From Chloranthus sessilifolius (taxonomy: Eukaryota > Streptophyta > Magnoliopsida > Chloranthales > Chloranthaceae), in contig CM037595.1 of NCBI GenBank assembly GCA_021018995.1, positions 90,228,991 through 90,292,990 of the forward strand: a DNA stretch of 64,000 nt. Direction: 5' to 3'. A program made the position numbers and the translations under genes. Under the pieces are notes generated by a model that saw nothing but the letters and a program-made list of their open reading frames with translations, searched no databases and had not been told where the DNA came from. Position 1 is the first letter of the stretch. Every line of letters begins with the position of its first letter. Shown here piece after piece: positions 9,727-22,289 of this stretch.

Positions 9727-12532
9727 TGTGACAGTCCAGATTTTTGCACCCAGAAATCCGTGTCATCAGGATCATGCTCTAGATGATCCCTAAGACAAGT
9801 CACAGAGTGTCTGCTCGTCTAGCGAAAATCAGAGCAGACACTGTTCAGTAGTGACAGATCGAGTCATCATATAAGACTTTAAAAGAGAGAAGAATTTAAC
9901 AATGCCTATATATAAAAACAAAAGAAAATAAAGTATCTACAAAGTTTTAAGTACAAAATCGTGGCCACCAGAACCACAATAATCCAAAACATATACAGAT
10001 CCCAAAATATCTAGTCTAATCAAATACCCTAGCTACGGGTGGTGCTCGCTAGCAGGGGTATTGGTATTCTCCTCCTCAACCTCAACCTCCGGATCAGGCT
10101 GGTAGTCAGGGTCGCTCTCAGTGCTGGGAGCTCTAGCCTCAGAACGTCTTAATGTTATAGAAAATAGGGTGAGCTACATCTAAGCTCAGTAGAAGAATCA
10201 CAACTAAAATTATACTGAAAATGTAAGACATGATATGCAGGTAGTATCTCAAAGCAGGAAATCAAATCAGAATATGCAAACATGATCAATCAGATGGCAT
10301 ATACTGAGTTTTCAAACAAGAACAGATGTTATGCATAAATATATCTTTGGCGACTTAAATTGTGAATATTTCTAACTTAAGAAACTCCCGTGACTATATA
10401 GCATGGAGTAATCAGGAATATGCTGATAGGAAATCCCAACCAATCGTCGTTCATATGAACAATTTCAGGATGCAATAATGCCTCATCTATGGAGTGTAAT
10501 TGTGCCGAGGGATTTACAAAGTAGATGCACGATTGTGTCAGGGCACGGATATACTGCCGAGTCGGTGGGGATCATCTGATTAAATCCTCAAATCACATAC
10601 ACACTTATAACCTCAAGAGTCAGATATCAGAAATTAGGAACAGGTTTCAGAATACAGAAATCAGAAAGTAGGAATCAGAGATAACAGAGATTACTGATAT
10701 GCAACATGCTTTTTAAAACAAAAATCAGGATGCAGATATGAAAGAATCATGAAATCATAGTCAGATATATTTTAGGTTGAATTTCCCCTACCTTAACAGA
10801 TATTTCTAAGCAAATCCAACGCCGTTCTAAAGCAGTCCAAAAGTTCTTATCCATGGCCTCCACTCTTAGTCTACATCACACACATGATGATGTATTAAAA
10901 ATTATTCCTAATTATTAATAATGTTGACGTATTTAAGTGTTTTCTCAAAATCGAGGCGAAAATGGGTAATTTCGTGTTGACTCGAAATTTGACCCAACTT
11001 CCTACTTTATTTTGACCCTCAAAACATTTGATTAAAGATTTGGTTAATTCATAAACAAGTTAGATATCGTCATACTCTTTCCAACGCATTAAGAATCGTA
11101 TAAATCGGAGTTCGGGACAAAGAGTTATAGCCAAAATACCAAAGCTCTATCGATACTTCAGTCAAAACGTGCTAACTTAGAACTTGGCTAAACTTCCAGC
11201 TCAATTTTGATCATCAAAAAAATTTATTCATTAGTTAGTTAATTCATAAAAGTTTTAGATTTAGTTGTCTTCTTTCCAATACCATAAAAATCGCGTCAAT
11301 CGGAGTTTGGAGTAAAAAGTTATGGCCAAAACACTAAAGAAGTGTCGACACAATCAAATTGATCGATCAACCCATCATATTGATCGATCGATTCCACATT
11401 GATTGATCAATTTCACCCTTGATCAATCAACCATCACATTGATCGATCAATTTCACCATTGATCGATCAACCCATCACATTGATCGATCAATCTTTAAAT
11501 TGATCAATCAATGTTGTCGGGAATGAACTTCCACCAACAAACTTTCTATTTTTATTATTGTATATACAATTTGATCGATCAATCTGGATGATTGATCGAT
11601 CAATACCAAATTTGATTGATCAACCACCTAATTTGATCAGTCAATACTCAATTTGATCGATCAATCACCCAATTGATCGATCAAAACCTTCAGAAATGCA
11701 CAGCCATAAGGTTTTGTCATTTTTTAATCTATTTTCATCCAAATCTTCTACGATCTTCATCGAATCACACACACATACACACTAAACTAAAACAATGATT
11801 TATTCTATAATCTAAACCATTAAAATCAAATAAAAACTTACCTTTCTTCGATTAATTTTGCACCTTTAATGATCGTTGTCCAAAAGGGTTTCGAAACGAA
11901 ACTTCCGAATTTCTACGGCGATTTCACCATGATTGATCACCACGAATTCAAGATGAAGTCGTCAATGATCCACGCATCGATCTTAACCTCTTCCAAGCAC
12001 GGGAAATGATCGTAAGATGATCATTCTTCAAAAAATTGGGTTTGAAGGGTCGAAATTCACCACAGGCGGGATTCAAGCGTTGATCGGCGTCGAGTTCTTC
12101 GTGAATAATGCAAATATTGCGGCGCGATCATAATCTCGTCGTCGAAATCTCAAGAAGGGCGGAAGTTTTCTCTTCTTTCTCTCTCTAGAAATCAAAACTC
12201 TAAAGCTTTGCAACCGGGTGAAGTTTCTTTGAGAAGCTTTGTCTTTTAATTAGCTAAAGGACTTAGTTTCGGTGTGAAGCGATAACACTGCAAAAGTGCG
12301 TTAGACTTATCCATTTGAAATAGAGTTTGGTTTCGGTGTTGAGCGGCACCCGATGAGTCGGTGCACGACTCATCTACTAAAGGCTCAAATTAAATCTTTT
12401 AACTTGATTCCTTTACACACACAGTATCTCAAATATATTTAATTATTTATTTAATATTTTTAAGATGACCTTATTTTCCGTGTCGGATACGCACACGATT
12501 TCATTCGAGTTTAAATTTTTCGAGTCATTATA
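9727..12532 (-). mobile_element. solo LTR, gypsy-type family, exact 5-bp target duplication
   Basis: Begins TGTGACAGTCC on the plus strand and ends TCATTATA, the decayed equivalent of TCGTTACA in the other copies. AGATG flanks it exactly at 9722-9726 and 12533-12537. No internal region is present, so the element was removed by recombination between its two LTRs. Orientation is minus, inferred from the polypurine tracts of the related copies at 37009 and 60991. It shares blocks with the LTR at 58289-60990 (ACTCTNGATGATCC, GTGTCTGCTCGT, GGTGAGCTACATC, TATATAGCATGGAGTAA-like, CAACCAATCGTCGTTCAT) and carries the ATTGATCGATCAAT palindrome cluster. Confidence 0.9.
11353..11685. repeat. palindrome cluster, TTGATCGATCAA type
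   Basis: Many copies of the self-complementary 12-mer TTGATCGATCAA and one-base variants, separated by variable 2-20 bp spacers, with a roughly 50-bp interruption near 11516-11567. It is not a strict tandem array: the palindromes are conserved but the spacers are not. Confidence 0.9.
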
Positions 12533-12537
12533 AGATG

Positions 12538-12903
12538 CCACGTGGTATTAATTCCATTCCTCTACATTTAAAAGGATATATATTATTATTATTATTATTT
12601 TATAAGAAAGAATATATTATTAATATAGCAGTTAAAAGAAAATAACTTAATCATTTGTTTAAATCTTATTTAATAAGTATAGACCTCAAATAGGTCAGAC
12701 AAGGGACGTTAGAGATGAGTTAAAGCAATGAAACGTTGCGTTTGTATTTGGAGTACCAGCACGTGACACATGTCACAAGCTTGAGGCGTGTCCTTGACTC
12801 TTTAAAGCACCCGCATGTTCGTGCACCAAGTTAGCATATGTGGGATTGTACATCATACATAAATAAAAATATATAGCATGTCCGTGCCCCAAGTTTATAT
12901 ATA

Positions 12904-12944
<41 letters not shown>

Positions 12945-13364
12945 ATTATTATTATTATTATTTTTTTGTAGTTGAGGTACAGGGCTAACCCGTGATCAAA
13001 AATATCTATTTGTCGGATCATTCTCAAACACTCTAAAGTAATTTAGATTTATGATCATCTATTAGATGAGACGTTTGAGTAGATCGTAGTTGATTGATTG
13101 GACGTACACTAATGAGCACACTTGGGACTTATAAGCTATTGTCATTTGGGGGTGCACCCAGCCTCTACTCATGATGACCTTTCAAGTGGGCATTTTTTAT
13201 TTTTTTTTAATTTTGTTTTTATAACTAAGTGGGCGTTTTGGACTGTGGACCATATTGATTCCATTGAGTAATGTCTAACGAACATAGTCAACGAGACAAT
13301 GTAAAAGATTAAGTTGGAAAGAGAAAGTTTTGGAAAAAACAAAATTTAAAATAAATAATAAGGT
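12538..13364. repeat. microsatellite-rich spacer, (TAT)n and (TA)n
   Basis: (TTA)n at about 12582-12600, (TA)n at 12907-12940 running into (TTA)n to 12962. ORFs rich in isoleucine and tyrosine across these tracts are products of the repeat. No gene recognised. Confidence 0.8.
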
Positions 13365-13850
13365 AAGAATAATATATATATATATATATAAATTAATTAA
13401 CGACGATAAAATAAGAACACGAAATAGAAAAAAATCAATTATAAACACACAAGAGACAATATTTATATAATTCGGCAATTTGCTTACGTTTATGGGTAGC
13501 GATAGTCTATTATATTATTGATCACACAAGAATATAAGAACACTCAAATTTCATAAAAGCTTTTCTTAAAATCTTACACTGAATTTTTAAAATTTTACAA
13601 TGACATCTCAACTATATAATTTAGACAAGAGCTTTCCCTTTATATAAAAGACACAAATACTACTTTTAATTTAAGAGAAACTAACCTTATATAGAGTTTC
13701 AACATAACTGGGTTATCGTCAGTTAGAGTCAAATTACAATTCAATCTCTAAGTTAGAGCAAAACAACAATTCTCCACCTGACTCTAAGCTTTACTATGTA
13801 ATTAGAGTCAAACTATAATTCAAACTCCAAGTTAGAGTCAAACAATAATT
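13365..13850 (-). repeat. 3' LTR of the second Tork-like copia copy
   Basis: Matches the LTR at 2171-2440: ACACACAAGAGACAATA, ATTCGGCAATTTGCTTACGT, AAGAATATAAGAACACTCAA. On the minus strand it is preceded by the polypurine motif CTAGGTGGAG (13849-13860). A second AGGTGGAGAATTGTTG at about 13764-13780 shows that the LTR/PPT boundary is duplicated. The low-coordinate end is blurred by a (TA)n insertion at about 13369-13390. Confidence 0.7.
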
Positions 13851-13924
13851 CTCCACCTAGCTGTAAGTTTGACCATGTACTCTTTCTTCTGATTATCGCT
13901 GCCACCAGTGCCTCGAGGGCACTC

Positions 13925-14345
13925 AAACCTTGTGTACTGCTGTGTTGAATTTAATCCTGTATTGTTTCCAAAAGACACAATACTCACAAAAGTCAACTTT
14001 TCTGGCCTTTACACATTTCAATAAGTCCTGCTTGCTCAACTCTGTCATCCATCTTTCTGATATGTGTCCTAAGCGCATGTGCCATAATTATGTAGAGGAT
14101 AAACCACTATTATCTAACGTAGATACTGTTGTTCATCCTGTCACTATACTTCCTGATAGAAAGTAAAGGTTCCCAACCTTTTTTGCTTTCATCATAATCA
14201 GAGATCTTTTTGTCATCTTCAAAACTTCACATTGAGCTGTAAATTTAAGCCCATTGGAGTTTAGTGTATCAAACGATATAAGGTTCTTCTTCAGTTTCAG
14301 AACATGACGTACATCAGTCAATATTCTCACAACACTATCATGCAT
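13925..14345 (-). pseudogene. copia protease end and GAG-pre-integrase relic
   Basis: The minus-strand frame contains HDSVVRILTDVRHVLKLKKN and then LISFDTLNSNGLKF, the spacer between copia protease and GAG-pre-integrase, followed after a stop by the RHMSERWMTELSKQDLLK-like region (seen at 14030-14090). It aligns with 690-1120 of copy 1. No integrase core follows. Confidence 0.75.
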
Positions 14346-14461
14346 CTTTATTCTGATATTTCACTTTTCAACTGTTTTACAGGTCATATTATTATCCATC
14401 AAAATTGTTTCACCATCAATTTCTTTATAAGACGTGAACCAGTCCCTTTTTGGACACATGT

Positions 14462-15370
14462 GATAGAAGCACCCTGAATCAAGTATCCATGTATTTTGCG
14501 AGTATTTATCTGAACCACTAATAACACATTTTCATCATCATCCGGAGCTTGTTCGATTATACCAGCCTCATCAATGATCCTGTTTTGCTTCTTATCCTGA
14601 GTATCGTCCCTCTTTATTTATAACTGTAGACAATGTCTTCTGATATAACCTTTTTCGTGGCACTTGTAGTGTTATATTGTCTTTCTATTTTTGGATTTAG
14701 ATTTAAACTTTGAACTACTCATTTCAGATTTACGGTCCTCTGCTCTCCCCCTAACCAACAAGCTATCAGTTTGTGTATCACTATCCGAACATTTTTGCCT
14801 CATATCGTTACAAAGCAGTGCCACTATAACTAACTCCAGTTCAATAGTATCATTCCCATAGAGTAGCATAGTAAGAAGGTGTTCATAGGAATCGGGGAGG
14901 GAAGACAAAAGAAATAGTATTGTCTTTATCCTTAATCTCTTTTCTAACATTTAATAATTCATATATTATTCTATTGAATTCATTAAGATGTTCGTAGAGA
15001 AAAGTATATTTCATCATGTGCGACTTGTACAGTTGCTTCTTGAAATATAGACGACTCGTCAGAGATTTTGTTATGTAGAGACTCTCCAATTTGGTCGACA
15101 ATGAGGCCGTTGAGTTCTCCCGCATCACATTATATGTAATCTCATTTGCTAGACACAGTTGAATCGTACTACACGCTTGAAGCTCGAATTCTTCCTAATC
15201 ACCATCAGACATATCAGTCGGCTTACCAGAACGCCTTTTTAATGTCTTGTGCAGCTTTTGTTGAATCAAGATATCTCAGACTTATACTTGCTACAAGCCG
15301 AAATTAATCTTTCCATTAAAATTTTCAACCTCGAACCTCGAGTTCAAAACTTTTGCGAACTTTGATGCCA
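14462..15370 (-). pseudogene. copia gag and protease relic, copy 2
   Basis: Gag begins MASKFAKVLNSRFEVENFNG (start about 15368-15370). A later piece (14672-14950) reads MLEKRLRIKTILFLLSSLPD, then SYEHLLTMLLYGNDTIELEL, typical of copia gag. The zinc knuckle survives only as YKCHEKGYIRRHC after a stop, its first cysteine replaced. The protease motif D-S-G-C is at about 14470-14490. Stops and frameshifts separate the pieces. Confidence 0.8.
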
Positions 15371-15389
15371 TCTCTGATCGTAAAATATA

Positions 15390-15393
<4 letters not shown>

Positions 15394-15431
<38 letters not shown>
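15394..15431. repeat. (TA)n microsatellite
   Basis: Pure TA repeat inserted at or replacing the primer-binding site region of copia copy 2. Confidence 0.95.
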
Positions 15432-15438
<7 letters not shown>

Positions 15439-15439
15439 C

Positions 15440-16140
15440 ACACACACATGAGTACAAGAATAAGTACAAGATGAGAAAATTTCAGAGAAAAAAAAATAAT
15501 ATGGCAAATAAGTGAAAACATAAAAACATATAAAAATAAATAATTAATTTATATGAAAATTAATTAAATGAAAAATAATATGGTTTAAAAGAGAATTGTT
15601 TATAAAGATGACATCATATACAAGAGAAATCCCAACGTGTAGATGAAACTTGCTCAAAAATCAATTTTGTCAGAGGAAAGCTCTTGCATGCTCTAGATCA
15701 TATCATTATATTGGTTAACAGTGGACTTTTGGGCTTGAGTGTTGGCGTCTCCCTTCTGCGATAACAGATGCCCAGTAGAGTATGTAATTCGCGAAATATT
15801 GTTATACGATGGGGGTGAGGGCATCCCTTAGGGATTAGTCTAAGGAGAAGCTTGAGATTACCTTAAGTTATAAAAAAAAAAAAGAATTTCTGGGCTTAGT
15901 CTATGTTCACGTGTGCCTATGGTTACCCAATCGGTATTCGGAAAAGAATCAGTAAAGCGGGAAAAAAAAGCAATAAAATTTGGGAGAAAGTAACGAAAAT
16001 ATTTAAAACTAAGAATTAAAAAAAAATACTACAAGCAAAATTTCAAAAGAAATTCATGAAAATGGTTTAAAAAACAATACCATATTGTCAAGGTTCCCAA
16101 TATGATTTACTAGTCAGCTGTAGACGGAATTTGTAGGATA
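15440..16140. other. spacer with shared uncharacterised repeat
   Basis: The block around 15785-15850 (TTATACGATGGGGGTGAGGG, CCTTAGGGATTAGTC) recurs at 48450-48510 (CTATACGGTGGGGGCGAAGG, CCTTAGGAATTAGTCC), so it belongs to a dispersed repeat I cannot classify. No gene seen. Confidence 0.5.
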
Positions 16141-16385
16141 AAAGTAAGGCCGTAAACAGGCTGAGTTGGTCTGATATGAAATGGCACCCCGACATAGTTT
16201 TCAAACCCGATCGCATAAACTTGACCTGTCTGGTCAAGTCTCGCAATCAGGCCCGACTTGACCTGATATTTTATACATAATTGCAAGTGATTAGGAGATT
16301 TTGAACTGATTAAGCTTGTCTGGGCCCGATCTTTTCGGGGTAAAGTCCGACATATACCTTTCATCCGTCGGGTAGGGTCAAAGGG
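16140..16385. repeat. GCCCGA/TCGGGC-rich element relic, hAT-like
   Basis: Contains GGCCGTAAACAGGCTGAG at one end and several CAGGCCCGACTTGACCTG and GGGCCCGATC words. The composition is like the other GGCCCG-type foldback elements at 21708, 43731 and 48819. Ends are not clear. Confidence 0.4.
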
Positions 16386-16505
16386 CTAGCTCATCACCCT
16401 CAACACTCAAACTACAAGTCAACTCACTAGGGTAGTAAAATCCACCCATGAGATACATATTGTGCTATTTTTCAGATTAAATGAACATCATACATAATTG
16501 GTTTA

Positions 16506-16733
16506 GGCTGCCTTTGGATTGGCTCTTTTGGAATAAAGAGCAGCTCTTTTATTTTTTAGCTCTGACTGAAAATTACTTTTACATTTAATAACACAGCTCC
16601 TTACCTTATTTACTCTGAGGGAGAGTTGCTTTAAGTGATAAAATTATTCTATTTCAAAATAAATTTTATCTGCTCTGACGGAGAGCGGGAAAGAGTTGCT
16701 TCTACCCTTATAAGAAGTAACCCAAACTCACCG
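16506..16733. mobile_element. Tourist-like (PIF/Harbinger) MITE with TTA target duplication
   Basis: Left end GGCTGCCTTTGGATTGGCTC and right end inverse CGGTGAGTTTGGGTTACTTC are imperfect inverted repeats of the plant Tourist style. TTA flanks it exactly at 16503-16505 and 16734-16736. 228 bp, non-coding. Confidence 0.75.
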
Positions 16734-16949
16734 TTACAAATATTCTAAATACAAAGGGTACCAGTATTGGCACCCCTTGAAAAGTAGGCGCACCCTAATT
16801 CGCATGTGGATAAATAAAAATCGGTTAATTTTCACAATGCAATTCAAACCTCACTAAACTAGTACTAACAACACTGTTTACATGTGTCAGTGGGGTGCCG
16901 CGGATTACATATTATAAGTGTCAGTAGCAAAGTGTTGTTAGTTATTGTC

Positions 16950-16992
<43 letters not shown>

Positions 16993-17094
16993 TTATATAA
17001 AAGTGAGATAAGGGTATCTTATTTAGATTTCTGTCTAACGCTAAAGGCAAAAGAGCTATTATTGGTTTTTGGTTTCTTTAAATTTACCCACCGA
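16734..17094. repeat. spacer with (TA)n at 16952-16991
   Basis: A pure TA tract. The ORFs on both strands running through it are produced by the repeat. No gene recognised. Confidence 0.7.
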
Positions 17095-17315
17095 ATAGTT
17101 GAGTTTACCCACGTTAAAATACATGGGCTGCATTGAATCAAACGATGGACATCGTTTATCTTCTCAATCCTTTGCATGATAGCTCTTGAGATCATGCGAG
17201 TACTATCGGTCGATCAGTATTTTATTTCACAAAACACACATCTTTGAAAAAGTGACCTGAACATCATGTGCACGCTCAAAATTGATCTTAAGGTTACTTT
17301 TTTGGGTGTGCCACA
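17095..17315. repeat. half copy of the foldback MITE family
   Basis: Matches the left half of the 407-bp element: GAGTTTACCCACGTTAAAAT, GCATTGAATCAAACGATGGA, CTCTTGAGATCATG, AAAAGTGACCTGAACATCAT, GTGCACGCTCAAAATTGATC. The right arm is missing and the sequence runs into the TTTCGG-type cluster. Confidence 0.65.
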
Positions 17316-19180
17316 TAAATTTCCACCGAAATTTTGGTGCCCTATGAATTTTTTTTTAAACTCAAAATTATCGGCCAATAATTTTAACTTATCGGCCGAT
17401 CATTTGCTAATTATCAAATTATCGGCCAATATAATGAGATCGGTCGATAATTTTGAGTTTTTTTTTTCGACCGATAATTTTAGATTTTAGAAAAAGGAAA
17501 CTTTGGGCATCAAAATTTTGACCTGGACCACAAGATTTCGACAGAAATTTCATCCGAGATTTTCGGCCGATATTCCGAAATTTTGGATAAAAAATAATGG
17601 CTTTCAAATTCTCGGTCAATAATTTGAAGTTATCGGCTAATAATTTGCTAATCATCAAATTATCAGTCGAAATCTTGTGATCCAGGCCGAAATTTCGGTG
17701 CCCAAATTGTCTTTTAAAAAAAACCTAAAATTATCGGCCCGCTAATTTGAAGTTATCAACCGAAATTTTGATCTATGACCCCAACTAAAATAAAGTGTTT
17801 ATCGTTTGGGATCGAGGTGCCAAACTCGTTATCGGGTATCAATCCAGGGAGGACCGATACGAATCAGCCGATACGTATTGGCCCCTGTGAAAAAAAAATC
17901 AAGGTCTTGGTGCAAACCGATACATATCGGCTGATACGGGCTTGTATCAGCCGATACTGATACCGAGTTGGAGGACCAAGAAGTATCAGAACCGATACGT
18001 ATCGGTTTATTGAAAAACCGATACGTATCGCCGTTATGTATCAGTATCGCCCAAGATGTCATACCTTACAACAAGGATCAAAATTTCGGATGAAACGAAT
18101 CGGTTTCGAACCCCACCGAAATGTCGAGATTTCGGCCGAAATCCGAGACGATATTTCAGCCGAAATCTTGTGGTCCAGGCCGAAATTTCAATACCAATTT
18201 TTTTTTTTTAAAATCCACAATTATCGGCCGATAATATATATGATGATTTAATATCGACCGATAATTTAATGATTAGCAAATCATCAGCAAATAACTTCAA
18301 ATTATCGATCGGTATCGGCTGATACAGGTCCGTATCGGTCAATACATATTGGTTTGTGCCGAAACTTTGCGCTTTTATTTTTCTTTTAAAAAGGGCCAAT
18401 ACGTATCGGCCAATTCGTATCAGTCCTCCGTGGATTGATATTTAATGCCGATATCGAGTTTGCTACCTTCATCACAAATGATAAAGACTTCATTTTAGTT
18501 GAGGTCAAGGATTTTCGAACACATGCCGAAATAAAATATCGAAATTTTCGGTCAAAAATTGTGGCCTTCAAATTCATGACCGATAATTTGAAGTTATCAG
18601 TCGATAATTTGCTAATCAACAAATTATTGGCCAATATTTTAAAGACTGATAATTTTTTGTTTTAAAACAAAAAAAAGAAAAGTATGAGCACTGAAACTTC
18701 GGCCTGACCCACCACATTTCGGTCAAAATTTCATCTAAGATGTTTAGCCGAAATCCTGAAATTTCAGTGAACATATCAGATTCGGTTTGTTAGCCAAATT
18801 ATTGGCTAATATTTTGAAAGCCAATAATTTTTTATTTAAAAAAAAAAAAAAAAAAAGTATGAGCACCGAAACTTCGGCCTGACCCACCACATTTTGGTCG
18901 AAATTTCATCCGAGATGTTCAATCGAAATCGCGAAATTTCAATGAGCATACCAGATTCGGTTTGTTGGCCAAATTATTAGCTAATATTTTGAAGGCCGAT
19001 AATTTTTTTGTTTTAAAACAAAAAAAGTATAAGCACCGAAACTTCGGCCTGCCCCACCACATTTTGGCTGAAATTTCGTTCAGGATGTTCAGCCGAAATC
19101 CCAAGATTTTTGTGAACATATCGGATATGATTTCAGTCCTGATCACCAAAATTTCGGTGCCTAATAATATTTTTTTTTAA
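17316..19180. repeat. cluster of self-complementary TATCGG/TTTCGG repeats
   Basis: About 1.9 kb made of mixed, degenerate words that read alike on both strands: TATCGGCCGATAA, AATTATCGGCCAATAA, CCGATACGTATCGG, CCGAAATTTCGG. At least three longer units at about 18690-18790, 18855-18960 and 19030-19110 are direct repeats (CACCGAAACTTCGGCCTG, CCCACCACATTTTGG, ATTTCATCCGAGATGTTC). ORFs on both strands are by-products. I cannot assign it to a named element class. Confidence 0.7.
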
Positions 19181-19720
19181 ATGCAAAAATATTTTTAAAA
19201 TTTATATTGTAATGATTCATTCTTCAAATAAACTGCTCACGTGCATTTGCACGTGCAACGTCCACTAATATATATATATATAAATGTGTGGTAAGTTGTT
19301 GTTGGCCACCGACCAAATTCAAGATTGTTGGTGACAAACCACCAACACGCATTACAAAGTGGTGTGTAAATATTTGAAAAACAAAAAAAAAAAAATGTGA
19401 AACTAAAATGTACAACTCCTAAGTAATGCCTAATTTATGAGGTGTAACTACGAAGACGCCGTGTGCGATCTCTTCAATGGGTGCAAATATTGGTACCCGC
19501 ACCAACTTTCCACCAGTGCAAACCTTTAGATGGTTGCAAGAGTCGCGGGCGTGCACCATTGTACAGGTCATGAACCATATACAGGCTCCAAAATTAATAC
19601 CAGAGAATGAACAAAGGAAAAGATAAACTAGGGGTGTAGAGAGAGAGCTCCCCCACCTTCACGAGCTACCATTTTAAGTTCTACTTAAAGTTGGAAAGTG
19701 TGGCCTCCATTTAATGGCAC

Positions 19721-19752
<32 letters not shown>

Positions 19753-21700
19753 TAGTGGATCCGACATGTGGGATGCACGTGAGAGCTATTTATTTAAACA
19801 ATTCAAAATTGAATGATATGATCTAAAATAAGTGATTATTTATGTTAGGTACATGAGTGTATTATTTTTTCCTTGTCCCGCTTTTATGGATTCCATGACT
19901 TCCAAAAACTGCACTAATTCAATGATGCTATCTATCTTCTAATATATATGAAATTATTGATTTTACCACCTTTATTGCTATATAGGTGTTGTAGCCTGAA
20001 AATAATATCATAAAATCTCTAAAAAATCATATTTATATTGTCCTCGAAACATAATTAACGTGATAGAAGCCAGATATTCCATCAATATAATTTAAAATAA
20101 TTTACTTGTTTGAGTTTTATGATTCTATAAAATCATTGATTCTATAAACTTATAATTTTTCAACCTTTCAACTTATATCCCGTCAATATAATGAGATTTG
20201 AAACAACTTTCATTAATAAATAAAATTCAATCTCAGGACTTATCCATGTTTATTCCCTTCTACGGATGTCATTAACCAGAGAACCTAATCCTGTGCAAAA
20301 CATAAAAATTGAACGTCAATAGAAGAGAAACAAAGCATATCATTGTTTCTAATGACTGAAATATTTATATCAATTATAAATTATGAAATCATTGATAAAT
20401 TCATTAGACACATAATAGAAACTTTAGCATAACTGATACAGATACCATCTGTTTTGATACTCTCAAGATTTGCCCCAATTAATAGATACACTTGTGAAAA
20501 ATAGTGTCACATCCAAAATCAGTGATTCATTCCCAATCTCCAACGGAACCATAGAATTTTTTTTGTAAAATTATATCAAAATTTGCCAAAATAGGGGTCA
20601 GACAAAACTTTTGGTGAAATATCGGTGATTTCATTGAAATGAATGAAGTTTTATCAATCTCAACCTTTTTAAAGTATTAAATAATTTTTATAAAAATATA
20701 TTATATATTTTTTTGTACTCCCTGAAAATTTTTAGTATTTTTTCAAATATTTATCTGAAATGATCTAAAACAACCCCACAAAAATATTGCCAAAAATGAC
20801 ATTTGTCATAGTTTTGATCTTAGGTAGTAAATATTCATATCATTTTGATTTCCACAAAAATAGTAACGAAATTCATCAACATACTTTTATAGATTCTAAA
20901 ATGATTGGAAGAGATAGTTCAGGCATGCGCACATTAAACATGATGAGACGTGTGAGATACATGTAGAATCCTTTCATTGTAAAAGTGGATCAAACTCGGG
21001 GATTCATAATAAAGATTAAGGCCTCAAACTCGAAGATTTATAAAGTTTCTAAAGTTTCCAATCAAATTTTTTGGGTTTATTTATATATACATATAAACTC
21101 AAGAATAAGGGTGAAAAATTAGAAATAAGATTGACGGTAAAAACTCTCATTTAGTACTTGGAATATGTCGTATAAAAGATTCGATGACAGAATTATTCCA
21201 GATAAGAAATGATTTGCATCTTCCCTTTCTCGTTGAGTCCTGATCTTTAAAATTCTTTTTGTAGGTTACTTTGAGTATTACCTATTTCAGTGAGATCATA
21301 GAACAAAAACTAAAATCCTTGTGAAAAAAGATTTATCAAACAACTAAAGGATAACTATCAAAGGGATCGAAAGGAATAGGAGTCTACCTTTTTGTCTTTG
21401 TCTTCTAAAGATTTACTTATAGTAGAATAAAGAAGAAAATAGTTTCCAATTCAAAGATCAAAGTAGGAGCGGACTTGTGTGGGAATCGAGTCATATAGTA
21501 TGATTGGATCGAGCATCGTGGCAAAACTAAGATTAGTTGTTTGCTTCCAACTGACCTATAAAATAGGAAAGGATAATAGTTAGTACGTTGTTTGCTCATA
21601 GGAAAGTCCAATAAATTGCTCATTATATGACACGATATCAGAACTTTTTACAACAAATAAATGATACTCGGTCCAACGATAGTGTTATAAGCACCATGAA
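19181..21700. other. 2.5-kb stretch with no gene recognised
   Basis: AT-rich. Contains short (TA)n at 19268-19282 and 19724-19745, and a GTGCATTTGCACGTGCA palindromic motif at about 19241-19257. A 68-codon ORF at 21417-21623 (minus) has no recognisable domain. No promoter, RNA gene or clear repeat boundary is visible. Confidence 0.55.
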
Positions 21701-21707
21701 ACTAACC

Positions 21708-21986
21708 TAGGGTCATTAATGGGTCCGGTTTAATGAAGTTTTCACCCTACCATTTTTTAAAATTGGGCTCACCGCCCGATTATTATCCGGGCTGGCTCAG
21801 CCCATTTTTAGATTTATCCGGCCCAAACCTGGCCCGATTAGCTATCTGGGCGGGTTTCTCACCTTTAAAAAATTTTTTTTTTTTTTTTTTTAAAGATCTT
21901 AGCTAATCGGGCCGGGCTGCGCTTTACACTATGAAGCCCAAACCCGAGCCTATTTTTTATCCGGGCCGGGCCTAGTTGACATCCCT
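21708..21986. mobile_element. hAT-like foldback MITE, GGCCCG-rich
   Basis: Left end TAGGGTCATTAATGGGTCCG and right end inverse TAGGGATGTCAACTAGGC are imperfect inverted repeats. Internal GGGCCGGGC/GCCCGGCCC-like blocks are inverted across a T-run at 21876-21895. Flanks AACTAACC and GTCTAACT share CTAAC, consistent with a worn 8-bp duplication. Confidence 0.55.
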
Positions 21987-22109
21987 AGTCTAACTCAAGA
22001 ACTTACCAACAAAACTCAATCCACTACAATACCTATAGGTTTTCCTTTTTTGATGCTACAAAGCGGCTAATAGAGACAGACATCAACTCAACTTGTTATG
22101 TACTCTTGT

Positions 22110-22285
22110 CATGGTATCAAATATCGGCCAATACCGATATGTATTGGTCCTGTATCGGTATACGGGCCTGTATCGGCTGATACGTTTCGGGTATCGGCCA
22201 ATACGTCTCGGTTTCAATCGAGTCCTATCGGTCCTCCATGGATCGATACCCGATTCCCGTATCTGATTTGACACCTTGCTCTTGC
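22110..22285. repeat. TATCGG self-complementary repeat cluster
   Basis: Repeated CCGATA/TATCGG words (GTATCGGCCAATACG, GTATCGGCTGATACG) followed by CCATGGATCGATACCCGA, the same arrangement as at 17820-18460. A dispersed but unclassified repeat unit. Confidence 0.6.
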
Positions 22286-22289
22286 CTCC

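Larger units (their letters stand above)
13365..15390 (-). mobile_element. Tork-like copia copy 2, internally deleted
   Basis: On the minus strand it has gag, a protease motif and the GAG-pre-integrase region, then jumps directly to the 3' LTR. Integrase, reverse transcriptase and RNase H are absent. Long blocks are collinear with copy 1 (for example the region 13937-14110 with 690-880 and 14300-14345 with 1080-1120). The expected primer-binding site upstream of gag is replaced by (TA)n at 15394-15431, so neither the 5' LTR nor priming site is visible. Confidence 0.8.
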
